Assembly: GCA_030637665.1 (NCBI GenBank)
Contig: DAOWGA010000007.1
Location: forward strand, 1-10,785
Length of the DNA stretch: 10,785 nucleotides
Reading direction: 5' to 3'
Source: Lysobacterales bacterium
GTDB taxonomy: Bacteria; Pseudomonadota; Gammaproteobacteria; Xanthomonadales; SZUA-36
The position numbers were made by a program, and so were the translations under genes. Shown here piece by piece: positions 4,937 to 10,785 of the stretch (position 1 is the stretch's first letter; every line of letters starts with the position of its first letter). The notes under the pieces were generated by a model. The model saw nothing but the letters and a program-made list of their open reading frames with translations. It was not told the DNA's origin and ran no database searches.

Positions 4937-7204
4937 CTATCCATCCAATGCCGTTAGCACCCGCTCTGCGCTCATAGGTAACTGGTACAGTGGTTTGCCG
5001 ATGGCATCCAGTATGGCGTTCCGGATGGCGGGAGCGGTGGGAATGATGGGCGACTCTGCGATCCCTTTTGCTCCCAGCGGAGCACCGACAGGCTCGGGTA
5101 TCTCCAACACGTCCATTTCCATTTCGGGGATATCCAGCGCCATCGGGATCACGTAGTTTTCCAATGACGGGTTCAGGGTGCGCCCTTCGTTGACTATGAG
5201 CTCCTCGGTCAGAGCATAGCCGATACCCTGTGCGCAACCGCCTTCGATCTGCCCGTATACACCACCCGGATTGATCATTTTCCCTGCATCATGAACCGCG
5301 ATGAGTCGTTCCACCGTGACCTGGCCTGTTTCAACATCCACCAGGACCTGGGCAATCTGCGTGCAAAACTGAAATACCTCCTGACTGAAGCGGTAGTCTC
5401 CTGCCGGGACATCGGCCGGGTATTCAAAATGATATTTGCTTTCCGCATGCAGCGGATAACCCCAGAACAGGGCGCGCCGGGCCAACTCCTCAATCGTGAG
5501 AGCATGTGGCTCGCTATCTACCTGGAGTCTTCCGTCGCGCAAGTCCAGTCGATCCCTGCTAATTTTTGTCTTCCCGGCCGCCACCGACAGCAGGGAGTCA
5601 CGGATCGAGTTGGCCGCGGCCAGCACGGCGTTACCGGAAACCATGCACTGGCGGCTGGCACATGAGGATCCCGCATCGGGCGTGCGGGAGGTATCCGCCC
5701 TGACCGCCCGGACTGATGACATGGGAACACCCAGCCGGTCAGCCGCCATTTGCGCCAGGATGGTGATAATCCCCTGGCCCATATCCGCTGCGCCACTGAG
5801 CAACACGACCGATCCGTCACGGTGCATTTCCAACACGACACCGGCATGATCGCCCAAGCCGCGGCCCATGCCCGAGCCTTTCAAAATAGTCGCCATACCC
5901 CAGCCGCGGCGTAAGTGGGGAGCAGGCTGGCGCTCACATTGATCGCGCTTTTCCCATCCGATCTTCTCGGCTGCCTTTCTCAGGGAGGCCTTCATCGCCT
6001 GCCCTTCCCGCACCACCACACCGGTGTACATTTTCGTTCCGGTCTCGACACCGTTGAGCAAGCGTAACTCCAGTGGGTCAATTTCCAGTTTCCGCGCCAG
6101 ATCGTCCATTTGCGACTCGTACACAAATGCAGCCTGCGGTGCTCCGAAACCCCGAAACGCTCCGCCAATGGGGTTGTTGGTGCGCACCGCAATAGTTTCC
6201 ACTTCCAGGTTCTGTACCGAGTACGGCCCGCCAATAAACTCACCGAACTTGTTCATGACCTCGTGCGTCGCATTGTGATAGGGGCCTGCATCTGCGATTG
6301 CTCTGGCTTTCACTGCCAGCAAACGTCCTTCCCTGGTTGCAGCGGTGATGCAATGAATGATGATGGGGTGACGCTTTACGTGCGTCAGAATCGACTCTCT
6401 GCGCCCCCTGATCAGTCGAACCGGGCGCCCGGCCGCAACGGCCAGCAAGGCGGCGTGCATCTGCACATGCGCTTCATCCTTGCCGCCAAAGGCGCCACCG
6501 ATATACGGCGTGATGACGCGGACCATGCTTTCGGGCATGGCCAGTGTCCGGGCAATTTGCATCCGGTCCCTGTGCGGCGCCTGGCATGAAGAGTAGACCG
6601 TCACCACTCCTTCTTCGTCTACCAGGGCCACCCCGCCCTCCGTTTCGAGGAAAGCGTGTTCAGCCCACTGGGTGCGATAGGTATTCTCAACAATGACATC
6701 AGCCGAAGCCAGGGCCGCTTCCACTTCGCCAGTGCGGTAGACCTGGTTCATGATTATGTTGTCTTCCCCCTCGACAAGCTGATCAGCGCCGGCTTTCATG
6801 GCCACCAGCGGATCAAAGATTCCGTCCAGAACCTCGTATTCAACCTGAATTGCCCGCAGTGCCGCGTCAGCGGTCGCTTCGTCCAGAGCAGCAACCGCAG
6901 CCACCGCATCACCCTGGAAGCGCACCTCATCGATGGCCAGTAAGGGCTGATCAGCTTGCGAGTACAGATAGTTGTTTTCACCCGGGATATCGGCCTGGGT
7001 CAAAACAGCAAAAACACCGGGTATTTGCCTGGCGGCGCTGACGTCCAGTTTCCTGATGCGTGCCCGGGCATGCGGGCTGTACAACAGCTTGCCGGTCAAT
7101 AGTCCCGGCAAATCGATGTCCGGACAATAGCGGGCCGCACCGGTCACGATGTCCCCGGCCCCGGTGGCAGGAACCCATTGGCCAACCACGTTTGATTCGC
7201 TCAT
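4937..7204 (-). CDS. Xanthine dehydrogenase-family molybdopterin-binding large subunit
   Basis: Catalytic subunit (755 residues) of a three-subunit molybdenum hydroxylase that inserts water-derived oxygen into a C-H bond, with electrons passing through [2Fe-2S] clusters to FAD. The N-terminal a/b-hammerhead domain (about 15-130) is followed by the molybdopterin domains. GGAFGGKDE is at 236-244, GGAFRGFGAPQ at 347-357, DMGQG at 474-478, GQIEGGCAQG at 651-660 and GAKGIAE at 711-717, with Glu717 as the likely catalytic base. AFRGFG places it with xanthine/aldehyde/heterocycle hydroxylases; it lacks the AYRCSFR loop of form I CO dehydrogenase and the AYRGAGR of form II. The frame is open up to 7303, but family similarity starts at MSESNVVGQW, and that ATG overlaps the preceding stop as ATGA, so 7204 is the start. 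Last gene of the operon. Substrate not identifiable. Confidence 0.93.
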   Translation of the reverse strand: MSESNVVGQWVPATGAGDIVTGAARYCPDIDLPGLLTGKLLYSPHARARIRKLDVSAARQIPGVFAVLTQADIPGENNYLYSQADQPLLAIDEVRFQGDAVAAVAALDEATADAALRAIQVEYEVLDGIFDPLVAMKAGADQLVEGEDNIIMNQVYRTGEVEAALASADVIVENTYRTQWAEHAFLETEGGVALVDEEGVVTVYSSCQAPHRDRMQIARTLAMPESMVRVITPYIGGAFGGKDEAHVQMHAALLAVAAGRPVRLIRGRRESILTHVKRHPIIIHCITAATREGRLLAVKARAIADAGPYHNATHEVMNKFGEFIGGPYSVQNLEVETIAVRTNNPIGGAFRGFGAPQAAFVYESQMDDLARKLEIDPLELRLLNGVETGTKMYTGVVVREGQAMKASLRKAAEKIGWEKRDQCERQPAPHLRRGWGMATILKGSGMGRGLGDHAGVVLEMHRDGSVVLLSGAADMGQGIITILAQMAADRLGVPMSSVRAVRADTSRTPDAGSSCASRQCMVSGNAVLAAANSIRDSLLSVAAGKTKISRDRLDLRDGRLQVDSEPHALTIEELARRALFWGYPLHAESKYHFEYPADVPAGDYRFSQEVFQFCTQIAQVLVDVETGQVTVERLIAVHDAGKMINPGGVYGQIEGGCAQGIGYALTEELIVNEGRTLNPSLENYVIPMALDIPEMEMDVLEIPEPVGAPLGAKGIAESPIIPTAPAIRNAILDAIGKPLYQLPMSAERVLTALDG

Positions 7205-7713
7205 GCCGGCGCTCTTCCCTGTTCGCCGTCGCCACTGCTCGACGCCCGTATTTCCGCGGCGGCCTGTTGTACCGCCTTGACCACGGCCTGGTAACCGGTG
7301 CAACGACAGAAGTTTCCGGAAATCGCGGTCAGGATTTCTTCACGCGAAGGTTCGTCGTTGGACGACAGCAAGGCATAACAGGACATCAGCATTCCCGGAG
7401 TACAAAAACCGCATTGAAAAGCCCAGGTCTCCCCGAATGCGCGCTGCAAAGGGTGCAGTACGCCATTTTCCGCCAACCCTTCTACCGTCAGTATGTCGCG
7501 GCCTTGTGCCTGGGGAGCAAGCACCATGCAGGAATTCACTGCCTGCCCGTCCAGCAGAACCACGCAGGCGCCACAATCACCCTGGCTGCATCCGTCCTTG
7601 GCGCCAATCAGCCCAAGATCCTCACGCAGGGCGCTCAGCAGAGTCCGGCCGGGACCGGAATTCACCTTCAGAGCAAGCCCATTCACATTCATCTGGATGT
7701 CCCTGTCAGCCAT
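7201..7713 (-). CDS. Xanthine dehydrogenase-family (2Fe-2S)-binding small subunit
   Basis: Electron-transfer subunit (170 residues) carrying two [2Fe-2S] clusters between the molybdenum centre and FAD. The N-terminal plant-ferredoxin-like domain has Cys42, Cys47, Cys50 and Cys62 (CSQGDCGAC, then a later Cys). The C-terminal helical domain has CGFC at 101-104 and CRC at 136-138. All eight cluster ligands are present. I chose the ATG at 7713 (MADRDIQMNV): it has AAGGA upstream with suitable spacing and overlaps the previous gene by 8 bases, against a 32-base overlap for the frame's first possible start at 7737. Its stop overlaps the start of the large subunit (ATGA), which points to translational coupling. 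The order FAD, FeS, Mo subunit is the CoxMSL order. Confidence 0.94.
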   Translation of the reverse strand: MADRDIQMNVNGLALKVNSGPGRTLLSALREDLGLIGAKDGCSQGDCGACVVLLDGQAVNSCMVLAPQAQGRDILTVEGLAENGVLHPLQRAFGETWAFQCGFCTPGMLMSCYALLSSNDEPSREEILTAISGNFCRCTGYQAVVKAVQQAAAEIRASSSGDGEQGRAPA

Positions 7714-8584
7714 TGGAGTTGTTCCTTCCCAGCTCACCCCAAGCGGCTGACAGCGCCCTGCGCACCAGCACCGCTGTCATCCGCTTGCGATAGCTGCCGG
7801 ACGCACGGACATCGCTGATGGGCATACTTTCCCGGCTTGCCTGTTGTGCAGCCTCGTCAAGCAGCGCAGTAGTAATATCATTCCCGGCCAAAACAGCTTC
7901 TGCCGCAACCGCGCGCAGCGGCGTTGGAGCCACGGCTCCTAACACGATTCTCGCAGTCGCAACTGTCCCGTCCGCTGCCAGGCTAAGCCTGGTGCACAAA
8001 TTGACGATGGAAATCGCCATGGAACGTCGCTGCCCCAGCTTGATGAAGCTTGCTGCGCTGTCTGGCGGCATCAGGGGCAGTCTGACTTCTGTCAGAATTT
8101 CATCAGGCTCTATTACCGTTTGGCCAGGACCGGTAAAGAATTCAGCCAAAGGCAGTTCGCGATCACCTGAGATCGAGCTCAAAACGATGTTTGCATCATA
8201 GGCCATCAATGGCGGTACCAGGTCAGCGGCCGGAGAAGCATTGACAATGTTACCGCCTATGGTGGCCCGGTTTCGAATCGGTGGCCCGGCGAAGGGCCGG
8301 CATGCCTCAACCAGGGCTGGGAATAAATTTGCTATCTCATCGTGCGCAAGAATCTGTGACAGGGTGGCATATGATCCAATACGCATTTCACCGGCAGTGC
8401 AGGAAATGGCAGTCAGCGGGACCCGCCGCAGATCGAGCAACAGCTTTGGCGTGAAGACCCGGTCTCTCATTCTCAGAATCAGGTCCGTTCCACCAGCGAC
8501 AAGCCTCGCGTCCGCACCGCTCTCGCTCTTGATGCGCAAGGCATCTTCAAGCGATTCAGGCGCTACATACTGTGGAGTGCTCAT
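7706..8584 (-). CDS. Xanthine dehydrogenase-family FAD-binding subunit
   Basis: FAD subunit (292 residues) that takes electrons from the iron-sulfur subunit and hands them to an external acceptor. VAGGTDL at 29-35 and RNRATIGGNIVNASPAAD at 104-121 are the hallmark FAD-binding segments of the CoxM/medium-subunit family; the C-terminal CO_deh_flav_C-like domain covers about 177-280. The length is normal. There are few cysteines and no inserted cysteine-rich loop, so the extra [4Fe-4S] cluster of 4-hydroxybenzoyl-CoA reductase is not expected and the complex should work as a hydroxylase/dehydrogenase. The ATG at 8584 lies 9 bases after the synthetase stop; only a weak ribosome-binding site is visible, which suggests coupling to the upstream gene. 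Confidence 0.93.
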   Translation of the reverse strand: MSTPQYVAPESLEDALRIKSESGADARLVAGGTDLILRMRDRVFTPKLLLDLRRVPLTAISCTAGEMRIGSYATLSQILAHDEIANLFPALVEACRPFAGPPIRNRATIGGNIVNASPAADLVPPLMAYDANIVLSSISGDRELPLAEFFTGPGQTVIEPDEILTEVRLPLMPPDSAASFIKLGQRRSMAISIVNLCTRLSLAADGTVATARIVLGAVAPTPLRAVAAEAVLAGNDITTALLDEAAQQASRESMPISDVRASGSYRKRMTAVLVRRALSAAWGELGRNNSNG

Positions 8585-8593
8585 ACCGGATTA

Positions 8594-10744
8594 TTACATT
8601 TCCGCGAAGGGCTTGTCAGTCGGGTCCGAAAGCAGACAGATCAATGCATCCGCCGCCACAGCGCCCTGGCCTTTGGGCAACACCATCAAGGGATTAACAT
8701 CAAGTTCCAGCAGCGTGTCCCAATGCTCTTGCGCAAATTCAGCGATGCTGAGTATGGCATCAATGACGGCGTCTACATCCCCCGCCGGGCTACCGCGGAA
8801 ACCGATCAGCAATTTTGACACGGTCAGAGTGCCGATCGCTTCTGCGACGGCAGCCCGATTGGTGGGCAACAGGAGGCTCACACTATCGATAATCAGCTCG
8901 ACCAAAGTACCGCCGGCGCCGATCACCAGCGCCGGGCCGAACTGATCATCGCGCTTGATGCCGACAATCAACTCCGCAACCGCCCCGGTGACCATTTTTT
9001 CGACCAGAAAATTCTCCACCATGACCTGGTCAGCCCCAACCCCCTGCATTGCCACGGAATCAGCAATTCTTTCAACAGCCGTGGCGACTTCTTCGGCGCT
9101 GTGCAGCCGCAGCGTGACCGCTCCCAGGTCCGACTTGTGCAGAAAAGATTCCCCGACCGCTTTTACAACCACCGGGTAACCAACGCGCTCTGCGGCAGCG
9201 GCCGCATCAGCGGCCCTGGCGAGTTCACCGACAGGTGTGGTCACTCCAAAATTTTGCAGTTGTCTTTTGCTCTCCCATTCATCCAGAAAAACCGCCTGCT
9301 GGTGCTGCGCGGAAGAACCGTTAAAAACCTTTGGCACCAGGTCTTGTGCGGAATTTTCTTCACGAAAAGCGTAGTAGCCAGCGGCCGCTGCATAGGCGCA
9401 CAAGCCATCTTCAAACCCCTGCAGCGGGATGACCCCGTTCGAAACCAAGTGGTCACGCATGTCTTTTGGCAGTAATTCGCTAATGGTGCTGACAACGAAT
9501 GCCGGCATGCCGGTACGCTTGTGCGCCTCGATGAAGGCATCCAGCGCAACAACCCATTCGTTGACTTCGTCAGCGACTTCTTCGCTATCATTGCTGGGGT
9601 GATCGTAAATCAGGAATGCGGCATCGTGATCGCCGGACATGGCGGATGTGAAACAACGCTGTTGAGCAGCTCCGTCGCCCCAGATTGAAGTGTTGTAATC
9701 AAATGGATTGGAGACCGTCACGTAGTTTCCGAACTGGGCGTTGAGGTCGGCCATCTGCGCATCGGAAAATGGTTTCATCTCCAGGCCGAAGCCATCGGCA
9801 AGATCCGCCATGATCGAAGCCTCGCCACCGGAACAGGACAGGCTTAAAACATTACGCCCGCTGAGCGGTCCTGAAAAATCCAGCATTTTCAGCGTTTCCA
9901 GCATGCGATTCAGCGAATGTACCCGAATGACCCCCAGGCGTTTGAACAGCGCATCATGCAGCGTATCAGAACCGGTCAGGGAACTCGTATGTGAACTTGA
10001 CTGGCGCGCGCTCGCCTCGGTCTTACCCACCTTCATGACTACGATGGGCACACCCTTTCTCAGCGCCCGCACCGCTGCGCGACTAAAGTGATTGATGTCG
10101 TCAATGCCTTCGATATACATTCCAATGGCGCTTACCCGATCGTCGTCCAGCAGTGCGTCAATAAAGTCACCCGTGCCGAGGACAGACTGGTTGCCGGTAC
10201 CGATTACATGCGTGAAATTGACCGAGCGAAAATTCATTGTCAGGTTCATTGCGATGTTTCCGCTTTGCGAAATCAGGGCGACGCCGCGCTCAACTGGTCC
10301 GCACCCGAACAAGTAGGGCCACAAGGCGCACCGGTCCAGAAAATTCAGAAAACCGAAGGTATTGGGGCCGATCAGCGGCATGTCACCGGCGGCCTCGATC
10401 AGGTGCTGCTCCAGTTCCCTGCCCTGCGCGCCCATTTCCGCAAAACCGGCCGCATAACAGACGCAACCGCCTGCCCCGGCTTTTGACAGGCTTTTGACGA
10501 TTTTGATGGTCTGTTCACGATTGACGCCGACATGCGCCGCGTCCGGAACCCCGGGCAGGTCTTCAATGCTGCGGTAACATTGAAATCCCTCTATGGATTT
10601 TCGAGTGGGGTGGACAGGCCAGATTTCACCCTGATAACCCATTTCCACCGAACGCCTGATCGCCATCGCAGCGATCGTGCCACCGACGAACGCTATGCTG
10701 CGTGGTGAAAATAGCCGGGCCAGTTTGTATGAGCGTTTACCCAC
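8594..10744 (-). CDS. NDP-forming acyl-CoA synthetase, single chain (acetate--CoA ligase family)
   Basis: Cytoplasmic enzyme (716 residues) of the ADP-forming acyl-CoA synthetase family, which makes acyl-CoA from acid, CoA and ATP through a phosphohistidine, or runs in reverse to make ATP. The alpha-like half has a CoA-binding Rossmann domain (about 8-145), then succinyl-CoA-ligase-like domains with ISQSGNIA at 158-165 and SHTSSLTGSD at 251-260, giving His252 as the likely phosphohistidine. The beta-like half (about 480-710) is an ATP-grasp domain with VVVKAVGESFLHKSDLGAV at 525-543, His536 being the second conserved histidine, and LDVNPLMV at 681-688. The start is GTG at 10744; the codon directly upstream is an in-frame TGA, so no earlier start exists, and GGAAG lies 7 bases before it. 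First visible gene of the hydroxylase operon. Substrate unknown, probably an organic acid handled by the pathway. Confidence 0.92.
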   Translation of the reverse strand: MGKRSYKLARLFSPRSIAFVGGTIAAMAIRRSVEMGYQGEIWPVHPTRKSIEGFQCYRSIEDLPGVPDAAHVGVNREQTIKIVKSLSKAGAGGCVCYAAGFAEMGAQGRELEQHLIEAAGDMPLIGPNTFGFLNFLDRCALWPYLFGCGPVERGVALISQSGNIAMNLTMNFRSVNFTHVIGTGNQSVLGTGDFIDALLDDDRVSAIGMYIEGIDDINHFSRAAVRALRKGVPIVVMKVGKTEASARQSSSHTSSLTGSDTLHDALFKRLGVIRVHSLNRMLETLKMLDFSGPLSGRNVLSLSCSGGEASIMADLADGFGLEMKPFSDAQMADLNAQFGNYVTVSNPFDYNTSIWGDGAAQQRCFTSAMSGDHDAAFLIYDHPSNDSEEVADEVNEWVVALDAFIEAHKRTGMPAFVVSTISELLPKDMRDHLVSNGVIPLQGFEDGLCAYAAAAGYYAFREENSAQDLVPKVFNGSSAQHQQAVFLDEWESKRQLQNFGVTTPVGELARAADAAAAAERVGYPVVVKAVGESFLHKSDLGAVTLRLHSAEEVATAVERIADSVAMQGVGADQVMVENFLVEKMVTGAVAELIVGIKRDDQFGPALVIGAGGTLVELIIDSVSLLLPTNRAAVAEAIGTLTVSKLLIGFRGSPAGDVDAVIDAILSIAEFAQEHWDTLLELDVNPLMVLPKGQGAVAADALICLLSDPTDKPFAEM

Positions 10745-10785
10745 TCATCATCTTCCGCTGTCGTGGAGAAAATTCATGATTAGTG
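10745..10785 (-). other. Window edge, possible end of an upstream operon gene
   Basis: On the minus strand one frame is open from the window edge to a TGA at 10748-10750, three bases before the synthetase GTG. A second frame is open to a TAA at 10737-10739 inside the synthetase start. Either could be the tail of an upstream gene in the same operon; alternatively ATG 10777 begins only a nine-codon leader. Forty-one bases are too few to decide, and no promoter is visible. Confidence 0.25.

Noticed and set aside
7205..7303. Possible 33-residue N-terminal extension of the molybdenum subunit.
   Set aside because: It lies inside the iron-sulfur subunit gene in another frame, is Arg/Gly-rich without family similarity, and a coupled ATGA start exists at 7204.
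7714..7737. Earlier start for the iron-sulfur subunit.
   Set aside because: It would overlap the FAD subunit by 32 bases; the ATG at 7713 has a better ribosome-binding site and matches the usual N-terminus of the family.
7060..7818. 252-codon open frame on the plus strand.
   Set aside because: It is antisense to three well-supported overlapping hydroxylase genes, and its translation has low-complexity Arg/Pro/Ser-rich composition.

Overview
The window looks like a chromosomal segment of a free-living, probably marine or sediment gammaproteobacterium. The base composition is moderately GC-rich by eye. The gene set fits: a GlxA-type AraC regulator, a CoxMSL-ordered molybdenum hydroxylase, a one-chain NDP-forming acyl-CoA synthetase, an acyl-CoA dehydrogenase, a lipoprotein serine hydrolase and a scrap of a Sulfotransfer_3-type gene. 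The lineage is inferred from the style of the proteins, not measured. I see no phage, plasmid, CRISPR, tRNA or rRNA sequence.

Layout from left to right. (1) 15-1799, minus: a lipoprotein of the serine beta-lactamase-like hydrolase family with an unusually long N-terminal region. (2) About 1877-2158, plus: the last ~94 codons of a sulfotransferase whose 5' part is gone. (3) 2159-2483: a gene-free stretch holding a long imperfect inverted repeat (arms 2205-2233 and 2385-2413). It encloses several smaller hairpins and is best read as a candidate plus-strand structured RNA or a miniature element. (4) 2484-3644, minus: an acyl-CoA dehydrogenase with Asp at the usual catalytic Glu position of the C-terminal motif. 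(5) 3645-3879: a divergent intergenic region with three TGTCGAA copies, two in direct orientation 22 bp apart, a plausible AraC-family operator. (6) 3880-4926, plus: a GlxA-like (DJ-1/PfpI plus AraC HTH) regulator. (7) 4937-10744, minus: four tightly packed genes, transcribed in the order NDP-forming acyl-CoA synthetase, FAD subunit, [2Fe-2S] subunit, molybdopterin subunit. The junctions are a 9 bp gap, an 8 bp overlap and a 4 bp ATGA overlap.

How the genes may work together (inference): the synthetase would activate a carboxylic acid to its CoA thioester, the molybdenum hydroxylase would insert oxygen from water into a heterocyclic, aromatic or aldehyde carbon, and the acyl-CoA dehydrogenase would carry out an alpha,beta-desaturation. 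The regulator sits between the dehydrogenase and the hydroxylase operon and is the natural candidate to control at least the dehydrogenase. The substrate cannot be read from the sequence. The most unexpected signals are the structured element at 2205-2413 and the spaced TGTCGAA repeats. I did not find a clear new defence or mobile system.
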